The notes beneath the pieces were generated by a model. It saw only the letters and a list, made by a program, of their open reading frames with translations. It made no database searches and was not told the origin of the DNA. The position numbers and the translations under genes are program-made. Positions 16,797-25,417 of a stretch of DNA of 64,000 nucleotides are shown piece by piece. This DNA comes from Segatella salivae DSM 15606 (GTDB lineage Bacteria > Bacteroidota > Bacteroidia > Bacteroidales > Bacteroidaceae), in NCBI RefSeq assembly GCF_000185845.1, contig NZ_GL629647.1:1063613-1127612 (forward strand), in the 5' to 3' direction. Each line of letters starts with the position of its first letter. Within the stretch, counting starts at the first letter, position 1.

Positions 16797-18620
16797 ATGA
16801 AATGTAATCTAAAATCATTCTTATTGTCGGCAGGAACACTGCTTCTGACAATGTGTTTCAACACTACTTATGCACAGAAATGGGACGATAAAATCATCAT
16901 TTCGCAATGTACTGACCAATATGTCATGTTACTTGATCATGAGAATCCTATCGTTAAGAACACGAAACGCTATGTTTACGAATCTAATTCGGCTATAACC
17001 GTCAATCCAGAAACAGCTGCTTTCTACGGAGAGAATATCACATTAGACGATGTTTCGGGGCGAGGAGTGAAGTTATATAAGAATATTACCCCAGAGAATG
17101 TATTCTATGATGACACTAAAGCCTGTATCATTCGAGGATACATTGATAAGAAAGGTGGAACTTGTAAAGCCTCATTTGAACGCACTTTCAAAGATATCAA
17201 ATACTTTACCCGCATATATCTCCTTGAAGAATATTTCATTCGAGATAAGACTTTGACGATAACCATCCCTAAACAACTGTCAGGTTATCACATCAAAGAA
17301 ATGAATTTTAAGGGCTTTAATATTGAAACCTCCCATAATTCTACCCCAGAAGGCGAAACCTTTACTTACACTTTGCACAATGCGGACCGCATGAAAGAGG
17401 ATAAAATGATGCCCCCTATCTCAAATGTATACCCATATTTGCTCATCACGGGGTCGTTTTCAGATGCCAATGCGCTTTATTCTTGGTCAAAAGAAATGGC
17501 AAATGTAGACTGCACTATACCCAATTTAAAGGAACTTTTACAAGAAATCAACGCACATAGTAAAACAGATGAGGACAAGATTAGTAACACTTACCAATGG
17601 ATTCAGGACCATATTCGCTATGTAGCCTTTGAAGCTGGCATCGCAGGACACCGCCCAGATACGCCTAAAGAGGTGCTTCGCAAACGATATGGTGACTGTA
17701 AAGGTATGGCCTTATTACTGAAAACGCTCCTTAAAGCGCAAGGTTTTGACGCACGACTTACCGACATTGGAACGGATGAAATACCTTTTAAGATGAGCGA
17801 AGTACCTACACTTGCTGGCGCCAACCACGTCATTTGTACGCTCTTTTACAAAGGAAAGACCTTCTACATCGATGCTACTTGCAACCACATTCCATACACT
17901 TATACGCCACAATACATACAAGGTTCAGAGGCAATGATAGAGAATGGAGACAAGCCTTTGATGCAAATCGTACCACAACAAAAGGCAGATTCGTCCATTG
18001 ATAGCCTCTCTTATGCTTACCATTTGCAAGGAGATGCACTTGTAGGAAAAGCAAACTATCTGCTAAGAGGCGACATGAAAGAATGGTTTATGAGTCTCAT
18101 TGACGATGCAGGAAACAAGAATAGCGAAGAGATTTTAGCCAATAATCTTAATGCTGACACGCATAACATGACGGTTAATAACGTGAAATGGATAGATAAA
18201 GACGCACGAAATGTGTGGGCAAACTTTGTTGGTGACATCGTCAATCAGCCTGCAATACAACAAGCTGACGGTGAAATCTACGTTGAACTCAACCCTCATA
18301 ATAACCTCTTTGACAACAGAATAGACACCACAGGGCGTGCAAATGACTTTTATTTCCCTGTGCGTTGCAACATCGTTCGACAGGCTTCATTGACCATTCC
18401 AGCAGGATATAAGGTTGATTATATGCCTCCTTCTGCCACATTCTCTACCCCAGAAGGTGTCCTTTCGTGCCAATTCAGCCAGAAAGGAAACACCATTCTC
18501 TTCCACCAAAAGATGCAAATCAACCATCGTCGCATACCCATTGCAAACATTCCAAAATGGAATGAGACCATAAGTAAATGGAAAGATGCTTGCAACGAAC
18601 AGGTAGTATTGAAGAAATAA
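16797..18620 (+). CDS. Secreted DUF3857/transglutaminase-like protein with intact triad
   Basis: A 607-residue exported protein: signal peptide MKCNLKSFLLSAGTLLLTMCFNTTYAQ, a DUF3857-type beta region (about 45-220), a transglutaminase-like core and a C-terminal beta domain. The Cys-His-Asp triad is intact: C301 in RYGDCKGMA, H344 in GANHVICTL, D359 in YIDATCN. In this fold the triad supports transamidase, protease or peptide-hydrolysis chemistry, so the protein is probably an active enzyme in the periplasm or at the surface, substrate unknown. A related gene of 710 codons follows 50 nt downstream; the pair is typical of Bacteroidales. Confidence 0.8.
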   Translation: MKCNLKSFLLSAGTLLLTMCFNTTYAQKWDDKIIISQCTDQYVMLLDHENPIVKNTKRYVYESNSAITVNPETAAFYGENITLDDVSGRGVKLYKNITPENVFYDDTKACIIRGYIDKKGGTCKASFERTFKDIKYFTRIYLLEEYFIRDKTLTITIPKQLSGYHIKEMNFKGFNIETSHNSTPEGETFTYTLHNADRMKEDKMMPPISNVYPYLLITGSFSDANALYSWSKEMANVDCTIPNLKELLQEINAHSKTDEDKISNTYQWIQDHIRYVAFEAGIAGHRPDTPKEVLRKRYGDCKGMALLLKTLLKAQGFDARLTDIGTDEIPFKMSEVPTLAGANHVICTLFYKGKTFYIDATCNHIPYTYTPQYIQGSEAMIENGDKPLMQIVPQQKADSSIDSLSYAYHLQGDALVGKANYLLRGDMKEWFMSLIDDAGNKNSEEILANNLNADTHNMTVNNVKWIDKDARNVWANFVGDIVNQPAIQQADGEIYVELNPHNNLFDNRIDTTGRANDFYFPVRCNIVRQASLTIPAGYKVDYMPPSATFSTPEGVLSCQFSQKGNTILFHQKMQINHRRIPIANIPKWNETISKWKDACNEQVVLKK

Positions 18621-18670
18621 CAAAGCGAATAACATATAAATAATACTCATCTATAAACAGACCCATATTT

Positions 18671-20803
18671 ATGAAGAAGCTATTAACTTTGCTTTTGTTG
18701 GCCATCATCGCACTACCAACATTAGCGTTTGACGACAACGACTACCAAAAGTTTGTCAAAGAGGTAAAAGAAGACGTATGGAAAAAGGACCTTCCACAAT
18801 TCAAAAACCGCACTGTTCCTGAGCAATACAAGAACGAATCGGCTGTGATTTTGGCACGATATGAGGAACTTTCCATCGACTTAAGTAAGAAATTCAACTT
18901 CTTTGCCTTTGCAAACCTCAAGCAAAACACAGCAAATCATCTGAGACGTTATCTCGTTAAGATAAACGATAAAGCTGCACTCGATAACTTCTCTACATTT
19001 GATTTCCGCACGTATGACCGCTCTTTCAATGATCTTTTGCTTCGCGAAGACCATCGAACTGTGCTTGGAGTGCGCGTCATTAAACCCGATGGAACTATCA
19101 AAGAGGTAAGCAGTGACGAATATCAAGACGCTAACGAGGGCAAGAAAGGACAAGAAAAGCGCGCCAAACTGGCTGTACCTGACTTGCAAGTTGGCGACAT
19201 GTTAGACTATTTTGTCTATGACTTTGACGTGATAAAAGAGGATAACTTCGACCCAACTTTATTCTTTTTTGGAGCTGATTACCCAATACTTGACTACACA
19301 ATTCATTGCGAAATAGACAAGAAACTCTGTACACAATATCGCACGATGAATGGCGCTCCAGACTTTAAATCGGGTGAAAAAGGTGACTATATTACCCTTG
19401 ATGTGCACGCTAAAAACATAGATAAGACGTTGCCAAACTATGCTTTCAACCCTATTGCACAGGCTCCATTCACGTTACTTTATGTTACCAACAACAACAT
19501 CGCTTTACTCTATACACCACAGAGTGCAAAGCAAAAGGGACTGCAAGCAAACCCTGATGCAAAGGTGATTCAACAGGATGCATGGACTGATTGGGATGAT
19601 CACTGCCCCAAATGGGTATTCTACAAGAAGACGGGTAAGGTCATTAAGAATGCTAAAAAGCTTGGAAGTGATGAAGAGAAAGCTGACTATATATACAACT
19701 ATTGGGTATTACAATCACTGTATTTCAATCAACCTCAAGAGACCGATGATAACTTTTCAACGCTCTTTACGACAATTCTTGATATGCTGAAAGTACCTTA
19801 TAGTCGTGCAATACTAACCAGTTGGTATAACGAGCCCCTTGATCAGCTCATCAGTTATATCGATGTTTCGCGCGCAATTATGCTCAAAAACGGGAAATGT
19901 TACTTTCCTTTGAACAACGTAGTAAGTGCAAATGTCATCCCCTCTCTTTATCAAAACCGAGATGGAATGTATACAGACAGGGCGAAAAGGTTTTATAAAG
20001 GCCCATTCACTACATTCAAAACAGCAGGTTCTAAGGCTTCAGACAATGTAGAAAAAGTTATGATTGACGCCACGATTACAGATGGAATATTAAATATTAA
20101 GCGTCAAAACACAACGACAGGTTGCGAGAAAGAAGGTCTCATTTCGACTTATTCTACTGGCGAAGATCTCGTGAAAGCATGGGGCAAACCCTATGAAGTT
20201 ACGACCTCATCTGACATCTATAACTATAAAGAAAGCGAAGCAAAGGCGAGGGCAACTGAACGAGCTGAGAAGGACAAACAAGTCATTCCGGAGAGGTTTT
20301 CAAAAGAAATCAAAGCCTATCATGATAGAGCTGCCATGAAGATTAATGCCACAAACGTAGACAATTACGCTGAAAACAACACCCCATTTGTCTATACAAC
20401 AGACTATCAAATGGATGGATTGGTGAAAAAGGCAGGCCGTAATCTTGTGGTTTCTGTAGGTCAATTGTTTGGACAACAAACTCATATTGAGGGCAAAGAT
20501 CGTAAGCGTGATGCGGATTTAATCTTTGATTTCCCCCGCACTTACACTGTAACCATGAACCTAACGATTCCTTCTGGCTATTCTATTGCACCTGAAAGTT
20601 TGCAAAAACTCAATAATAACATAGACAATGAGTATGTAAACTTCACAACAAAAGCCCAAGTTCGTGACGGAAAACTCGTCATAAACTTTGATAAAGTGTA
20701 TAAACAGCAACGCATACCTGCGGCTAAATGGGCACAGATTCTTGCCATGCTTGACCAAGCTTACGAGTTTACAAGCCAGCAAGTTGTATTGAAGAAGAAT
20801 TAA
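18671..20803 (+). CDS. Secreted DUF3857 protein with degenerate transglutaminase core
   Basis: A 710-residue exported protein (signal MKKLLTLLLLAIIALPTLAF) paralogous in layout to the gene before it: DUF3857 region (about 50-250, with TFDFRTYDRSFNDLL and DLQVGDMLDYFVYDFD), a helical core and a C-terminal beta domain ending QVVLKKN, almost the same ending as its neighbour (EQVVLKK). Where the neighbour has GDCKGMALLLKTLLKAQG this protein has DDNFSTLFTTILDMLKVP (about residues 357-377), and no His or Asp motif follows. The catalytic triad is therefore lost. A structural, binding or regulatory role beside the active paralogue is the simplest reading, but that is inference. Confidence 0.78.
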   Translation: MKKLLTLLLLAIIALPTLAFDDNDYQKFVKEVKEDVWKKDLPQFKNRTVPEQYKNESAVILARYEELSIDLSKKFNFFAFANLKQNTANHLRRYLVKINDKAALDNFSTFDFRTYDRSFNDLLLREDHRTVLGVRVIKPDGTIKEVSSDEYQDANEGKKGQEKRAKLAVPDLQVGDMLDYFVYDFDVIKEDNFDPTLFFFGADYPILDYTIHCEIDKKLCTQYRTMNGAPDFKSGEKGDYITLDVHAKNIDKTLPNYAFNPIAQAPFTLLYVTNNNIALLYTPQSAKQKGLQANPDAKVIQQDAWTDWDDHCPKWVFYKKTGKVIKNAKKLGSDEEKADYIYNYWVLQSLYFNQPQETDDNFSTLFTTILDMLKVPYSRAILTSWYNEPLDQLISYIDVSRAIMLKNGKCYFPLNNVVSANVIPSLYQNRDGMYTDRAKRFYKGPFTTFKTAGSKASDNVEKVMIDATITDGILNIKRQNTTTGCEKEGLISTYSTGEDLVKAWGKPYEVTTSSDIYNYKESEAKARATERAEKDKQVIPERFSKEIKAYHDRAAMKINATNVDNYAENNTPFVYTTDYQMDGLVKKAGRNLVVSVGQLFGQQTHIEGKDRKRDADLIFDFPRTYTVTMNLTIPSGYSIAPESLQKLNNNIDNEYVNFTTKAQVRDGKLVINFDKVYKQQRIPAAKWAQILAMLDQAYEFTSQQVVLKKN

Positions 20804-20820
20804 ACACACCTCACATCCTC

Positions 20821-20883
20821 TTTTGCCTTGCCTTTGTCTGAAACATGATATCCTTAAAACAATCGGATAAAAGCAAGGCAAAA
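20821..20883. repeat. Stem-loop after the DUF3857 pair
   Basis: Perfect 11-bp arms TTTTGCCTTGC/GCAAGGCAAAA (20821-20831, 20873-20883) around 41 nt that hold an inner TATCC/GGATA hairpin. It starts 17 nt after the stop. It is likely the 3'-end structure of the plus-strand transcript, though no long T-run follows. Confidence 0.55.
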
Positions 20884-21009
20884 AGGGTATTTTATGCATT
20901 ATAGTTATTTAACAAAATAATCAAATTAATTTACGATAAAATCTATTTTATCAGATAAATCAAAATCAACGAGTCTTTCATTCGCATGAAATGACTGCAT
21001 CATTCCATT

Positions 21010-21028
21010 CATTTTATCTCATAAAATC
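21010..21028 (+). repeat. 19-nt dispersed intergenic motif, copy 3 (imperfect)
   Basis: CATTTTATCTCATAAAATC: left arm intact, last base differs from the consensus. A half copy ending CCATAAAATG follows at 21041-21050. In the 450-nt convergent gap 20804-21253, which also holds the stem-loop 20821-20883 and promoter-hairpin module 2. Confidence 0.5.
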
Positions 21029-21128
21029 AGCCTGTTTGTTCCATAAAATGACCCACTTCGCAAAGCAATTCGATATGGATTAATACAGATTTCGGCCCTT
21101 TCCTACCAAAAGAACAAAACAAAGCACG

Positions 21129-21195
21129 AAAAAAGGGAAAGCACTTTCGCACTTCCCCTACGGCAAAGATAATAAAATGTAGAGGCAAATGCAAA
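21129..21195 (-). other. Promoter-hairpin module 2 (orphan promoter fused to terminator)
   Basis: On the minus strand: TTTG (complement of 21192-21195), 20-nt spacer, TATCTTTG (complement of 21164-21171), then GGGGAAG...CTTTCCC hairpin (complement of 21135-21158) and six T's (complement of 21129-21134). It copies the design of the module at 13350-13416, including the same spacer length, TTTATTATCTTTGC around the -7 box and CTTTCCCTTTTTTC at the end. It points toward the 3' end of the DUF3857 gene and drives no gene. It could alternatively terminate the GNAT gene that ends at 21254, but the promoter would then be unexplained. Confidence 0.65.
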
Positions 21196-21253
21196 TGTGA
21201 ATTGAATTTAATTTACAATTAAACACTATCTACCTACCTCTCAGAACGCATTA

Positions 21254-21541
21254 TTATTTAGAACTATTCACATCATCATACGCACGATGTCGGGCGAATT
21301 GTGCTACGACATACGAGCAAACGGCACGAATCTTTTTATTGTTTTGTCGTGCATAAGCTACGGCTTCATCAAGTAAGGCGCGTGCAACGCCACGACCTTC
21401 ATAAGCTTTTCCTACGAGAGTATGCGTGATTGCGAAACGTTCTTTGTCGTCCCATTCATACTCCATTTGACCGATTTCAACTCCGTTTTCAAATGCAACG
21501 AAACGACCACTTGTTGGCTTTTCTTCTTGTTTTATTTGCAT
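21254..21541 (-). CDS. Small GNAT-fold N-acetyltransferase (Acetyltransf_CG type)
   Basis: A 95-residue protein of the short GCN5-related family often annotated YjdJ-like. It shows the acetyl-CoA loop GKAYEGRGVARALLDEAVAYAR and the preceding beta strands (RFVAFENGVEIGQMEYEWDDKERFAITHTLV). The family is only about 90 residues, so it is full length. Substrate unknown; small metabolites or protein N-termini are possible. It is alone on the minus strand between two convergent or divergent neighbours. No promoter box was found upstream. Confidence 0.8.
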   Translation of the reverse strand: MQIKQEEKPTSGRFVAFENGVEIGQMEYEWDDKERFAITHTLVGKAYEGRGVARALLDEAVAYARQNNKKIRAVCSYVVAQFARHRAYDDVNSSK

Positions 21542-21734
21542 ATCACTTTGTTTTTAATAGCATTATATGACGCTAAAAGCATTGCAACAAATCTCTTGCC
21601 AAGTCTCTTTGGCTGTCAAGCTGACTGCTTACTTCAGCCCACTGAAAAGAGATTGAAAGCGATTTACCGCATGATTCATCATATTTTCGTTACATTTCAT
21701 CTTTATAAACAAGGTGAAACCAAAAATAATTTTG

Positions 21735-21742
21735 TATATTTG
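21735..21742 (+). promoter_or_regulatory. -7 box just before the MATE gene
   Basis: TATATTTG ends only 4 nt before the ATG at 21747. If used, the transcript would have almost no leader. No TTG box is present at the normal distance. Confidence 0.4.
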
Positions 21743-21746
21743 CATC

Positions 21747-23132
21747 ATGGATAATAAGGAAGCTACACTGCAATTAGGCACACAACCCGTTGGGAAATTG
21801 CTGTTACAATATGCCATGCCGGCCATCGTTGCCATGATGGCAGCATCGCTTTACAACATTGTTGATAGCGTTTTTATCGGTCAACGCGTTGGACCAATGG
21901 CTATTTCAGGCCTTGCTATCACCTTCCCTTTTATGAATTTAGCAAGCGCTTTCGGTGCAGCGGTGGGTGTAGGAGCATCTACTTTGATATCTGTTAAGCT
22001 GGGACAAAAAGACTATAAGACTGCAGAAAACATCTTAGGAAACACGGTTTCATTGAACCTTATCATAGGAATTGGCTTCTCAATAGTGTCATTATTGTTC
22101 CTCAATCCTATTCTTCGATTCTTTGGAGCCAGTGATGCCACGCTGCCATACGCCCGAGATTACATGCTGATTATATTGGGAGGAAACGTCTTTTCGCACA
22201 TGTATTTCGGCATGAATGCCGTACTTCGTGCTGCAAGTAAGCCGCGACAAGCCATGTATGCCACGATATTTACCGTTGCAATGAACACACTTCTCGACTA
22301 TATCTTCATCGTAGAATTTGGTTGGGGCATTCAAGGTGCGGCCTATGCAACGATACTTGCTCAGGTGATGGCCCTTATTTGGCAGCTTCATATCTTTAGT
22401 AACAAGAAGGAACTACTCCATTTTCAGCGCGGAACTTATAGGCTTCGGAAGTCTTTAGTGAGGAACATCATCGGCATAGGAATATCTCCTTTTGCCATGA
22501 ATACATGTGCCTGCATGGTGGTAATCTTTATTAATCAGCAGCTCGTTCGTTACGGAAGTGACTACGATGTGGGTGCATACGGCATCGCAAATAAGGTTTC
22601 TTTCGTCTTCATTATGTTCGTAATGGGCATCAATCAGGGTATGCAACCGATAGTAGGATATAACTATGGCGCGCAACAATTAATGAGAATGATTCGCGTA
22701 GTGAAGCTATCGATTGTGGCAGCAACGGCAGTTGTGTTCACAGGATGGCTCATTGGGATGTTTGCTCCCTATTATTGTGCACGCGCATTCACCAAAGATC
22801 CGACGCTGATTCGCTTGGGAATGAAAGCCATTCGGTTAAGCATGATTATGTATCCTGTCATAGGTAGTCAGATGGTTACAGCCTTTTTCTTTCAAAGTAT
22901 CGGTAAGGTTAAGATTAGTATCTTCCTATCTTTGTCGCGACAACTCATCTTTTTACTTCCTGCTTTGATTGTGATGCCAATGTGGTTTGGCGTAAATGGT
23001 GTTTGGTATGCAATGCCATTTTCGGACGGTTTCGCTGCCGTCATAGCCGCTTTAATGCTGATGGGCTACATGAGAAAATTCAAGAAACAATATAATGAAA
23101 TACAACATGAAAGACCAAAAGATAATTATTAA
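21747..23132 (+). CDS. MATE family multidrug exporter
   Basis: A 461-residue, 12-span exporter of the MATE family that moves cationic drugs or metabolites out in exchange for sodium or protons. Visible features are the paired six-helix halves, GTQPVGKLLLQYAMPAIVAMMAASLYNIVDSVFIGQ at the N-terminus (family-typical) and GINQGMQPIVGYNYGAQQ in the second half. The open frame begins at 21714, but I chose the ATG at 21747 (MDNKEATLQLGTQPVGK), since a promoter-like box sits between them. It overlaps the start of the kinase-like gene downstream by 26 nt, so the three genes up to 24236 form one unit. Confidence 0.9.
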   Translation: MDNKEATLQLGTQPVGKLLLQYAMPAIVAMMAASLYNIVDSVFIGQRVGPMAISGLAITFPFMNLASAFGAAVGVGASTLISVKLGQKDYKTAENILGNTVSLNLIIGIGFSIVSLLFLNPILRFFGASDATLPYARDYMLIILGGNVFSHMYFGMNAVLRAASKPRQAMYATIFTVAMNTLLDYIFIVEFGWGIQGAAYATILAQVMALIWQLHIFSNKKELLHFQRGTYRLRKSLVRNIIGIGISPFAMNTCACMVVIFINQQLVRYGSDYDVGAYGIANKVSFVFIMFVMGINQGMQPIVGYNYGAQQLMRMIRVVKLSIVAATAVVFTGWLIGMFAPYYCARAFTKDPTLIRLGMKAIRLSMIMYPVIGSQMVTAFFFQSIGKVKISIFLSLSRQLIFLLPALIVMPMWFGVNGVWYAMPFSDGFAAVIAALMLMGYMRKFKKQYNEIQHERPKDNY

Positions 23133-23730
23133 TATAGGAAGGCAAATCGGAAGCGGTGGAAGAATCATTGCAAGACAACTTGCAGAGGTACTAAACTGCG
23201 CCTTCTATGACCGAGAACTCTTGAATCTTGCAGCCAAAGAAAGTGGTTTTAGCGAGAAGTTCTTTGAGCAAAATGATGAGAAGAAAGGCTTCCTTCATAC
23301 GCTTTTCCACGTCAATATCCCACTAATGGGCGAGAATAACTTCTATAAGAACGACTTCTCTCAAGAGAGTTTATACCAATTTCAGAGTGATGCTATCACC
23401 AAAGCTGCCCGAGAAGGCAACTGCGTTTTTGTGGGAAGAACGGCCGATTACGTACTGCGTGAGTTTCCAAATACAGTGAATATCTTCATCACGGCTAAGC
23501 TTGAAGACCGCATTCAGCGTGTTGCCGAACGACAACATGTGTCTGAAGAAGAAGCCAGAAAATATATTTCAGCACGTGAAGAGGCCCGCGCTATCTATTA
23601 TAACTACTATACTGGTAAGAAATGGGGAGCCTCTGAGAGTTATGATCTCTGTGTAAATAGCAGTATCTTAGGTTTAGATGAGACTGTGGAATTTATCACT
23701 TCATTTATAAAAAGACATTTTAAGCAATGA
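23107..23730 (+). CDS. Cytidylate kinase-like family protein
   Basis: A 207-residue P-loop protein of the Cytidylate_kin2 type. The nucleotide-binding loop reads INIGRQIGSGGRIIARQLAEVL, with YDRELLNLAAKESG after it and the lid-like RVAERQHVSEEEARKYI. It lacks the CMP-binding insert of true Cmk, and a regular cmk exists at 50243, so this is a paralogous kinase with unknown acceptor. I chose the second Met (23107) over 23095; either overlaps the MATE gene end. It overlaps the phosphodiesterase gene by 4 nt (ATGA). Confidence 0.8.
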   Translation: MKDQKIIINIGRQIGSGGRIIARQLAEVLNCAFYDRELLNLAAKESGFSEKFFEQNDEKKGFLHTLFHVNIPLMGENNFYKNDFSQESLYQFQSDAITKAAREGNCVFVGRTADYVLREFPNTVNIFITAKLEDRIQRVAERQHVSEEEARKYISAREEARAIYYNYYTGKKWGASESYDLCVNSSILGLDETVEFITSFIKRHFKQ

Positions 23731-24236
23731 AGAAAATAGGCATTATCAGCGACACTCACGCCTATTGGGACGATAAATATGAGCTATATCTCGGCGAATG
23801 TGACGAGATATGGCATGCTGGAGACATAGGTTCCGTGGAACTTGCCGACCGCTTTGAAGCGATGAAACCTATCTTTCGAGCAGTTTATGGCAATTGCGAT
23901 GGCTATGAATTACGAGCCCGTTATCGTGAGATTCTACGCTTTAAATGCGAAGATGTGGATGTAATGATGACACATATTGGCGGTTATCCAGGACGTTATG
24001 AACGTGCAATTGTCCCGCAACTCATGGCATCTCCGCCCGACTTATTTATCTCTGGACACTCTCATATCCTTAAGATTATGCCGGATAAAAGCTTGAATCT
24101 TCTCCACATTAACCCCGGAGCAGCAGGTATGCAAGGCTGGCATAAAGAACGAACCATAGTTCGTTTGACGATTGAAGGAAACAAATTCACTGATTGTGAA
24201 GTAATAACATTAGGACAGAAACATTCAAAATTATAG
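23727..24236 (+). CDS. YfcE/MJ0936 family metallophosphoesterase
   Basis: A 169-residue calcineurin-like phosphodiesterase. All five metal motifs are present: GIISDTHAYWD (D-x-H), WHAGDIGS (GD), VYGNCDGYE (GNxD), MMTHIGGYP (H) and FISGHSHI (GHSH). Family members hydrolyse phosphodiesters with two metals in the cytoplasm, and natural substrates are mostly unknown. It is translationally coupled to the kinase-like gene and followed after 5 nt by rfbB. Confidence 0.88.
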   Translation: MKKIGIISDTHAYWDDKYELYLGECDEIWHAGDIGSVELADRFEAMKPIFRAVYGNCDGYELRARYREILRFKCEDVDVMMTHIGGYPGRYERAIVPQLMASPPDLFISGHSHILKIMPDKSLNLLHINPGAAGMQGWHKERTIVRLTIEGNKFTDCEVITLGQKHSKL

Positions 24237-24241
24237 ATAAT

Positions 24242-25390
24242 ATGAAGACATATCTTGTGACAGGTGCCGCTGGTTTCATTGGCGCTAACTACATTAAGTA
24301 TCTCCTTTACCGTAAGTATAAGGACCAAGACATTAGAGTTATCATCCTCGATGCCCTCACTTATGCCGGCAATCTCGGTACAATCAAAGATGATATTGAC
24401 GATAAACGTTGTGTGTTTGTTAAGGGAGATATTCGTGATCGTGAACTCGTTGATCGCCTATTTGCCGAAAATGACATTGACTATCTTGTCAACTTTGCAG
24501 CCGAAAGCCATGTAGATCGCAGTATAGAAGACCCACAACTATTTCTGAATGTTAACATTTTAGGGACTCAGAACCTTTTAGATGCGGCTCGGAGAGCTTG
24601 GGTTACAGGCAAAGATGAATGTGGTTATCCCACATGGAAAGCCGGAAAGCGTTATCACCAGGTATCAACCGACGAGGTATATGGCAGTCTTGGTGCCGAA
24701 GGATACTTCACAGAACAGACTCCTTTGTGTCCACATAGCCCATATAGTGCCAGTAAAACGAGTGCAGATCTATTCGTTATGGCTTATCATGACACGTTCC
24801 ACATGCCCGTAACGATTACGAGATGTTCGAATAATTACGGCCCTTATCACTTCCCAGAGAAGTTGATTCCATTGATGATTAATAACATTTTAGAGGGCAA
24901 AAAGCTACCCGTCTATGGCGAAGGACTAAATGTTCGCGACTGGCTTTATGTGGAAGATCATTGCAAAGCCATTGATTTAGTTGTACGAGAAGGCCGTGAA
25001 GGTGAGATATATAATGTTGGAGGACACAATGAAATGACCAACATTAACATCGTAAAGCTAACGATTAAGACTATACATGATATGATGGAAGCCGATAAAG
25101 ACTTGCGTTCTGTACTCAAAAAGAAAGTAAAGGACGCGCAAGGCGACTGGGATATCAGTTGGATTAATAACGATTTAATCACTCATGTGACTGATCGCTT
25201 GGGCCATGATCAGCGATATGCCATCGATCCTACTAAGATAAAAGAAGAACTTGGCTGGTATCCTGAGACACGATTTACCGATGGTATCGTCAAGACTATT
25301 AAGTGGAATCTCGACAATCAGCAATGGATTGAAGAAGTAACCAGCGGAGATTATCAGAAATACTACGCTGAAATGTATGGTAATAGATAA
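24242..25390 (+). CDS. rfbB: dTDP-glucose 4,6-dehydratase
   Basis: A 382-residue short-chain dehydrogenase-type enzyme converting dTDP-glucose to dTDP-4-keto-6-deoxyglucose, the entry to dTDP-deoxysugars for surface polysaccharides. Motifs: NAD-binding GAAGFIGANYIKYLL, VNFAAESHVDRSI, the catalytic STDEVYG and YSASKTSAD (Tyr-x-x-x-Lys), and TRCSNNYGPYHFPEKLIPL. It is longer than typical RfbB (about 350) through a short insert (ARRAWVTGKDECGYPTWKAGKRY) common in Bacteroidetes. rfbA, which makes dTDP-glucose, is not in the window. Confidence 0.93.
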   Translation: MKTYLVTGAAGFIGANYIKYLLYRKYKDQDIRVIILDALTYAGNLGTIKDDIDDKRCVFVKGDIRDRELVDRLFAENDIDYLVNFAAESHVDRSIEDPQLFLNVNILGTQNLLDAARRAWVTGKDECGYPTWKAGKRYHQVSTDEVYGSLGAEGYFTEQTPLCPHSPYSASKTSADLFVMAYHDTFHMPVTITRCSNNYGPYHFPEKLIPLMINNILEGKKLPVYGEGLNVRDWLYVEDHCKAIDLVVREGREGEIYNVGGHNEMTNINIVKLTIKTIHDMMEADKDLRSVLKKKVKDAQGDWDISWINNDLITHVTDRLGHDQRYAIDPTKIKEELGWYPETRFTDGIVKTIKWNLDNQQWIEEVTSGDYQKYYAEMYGNR

Positions 25391-25417
25391 CCCTCTAATC
25401 GATAATATCCCCCAACC

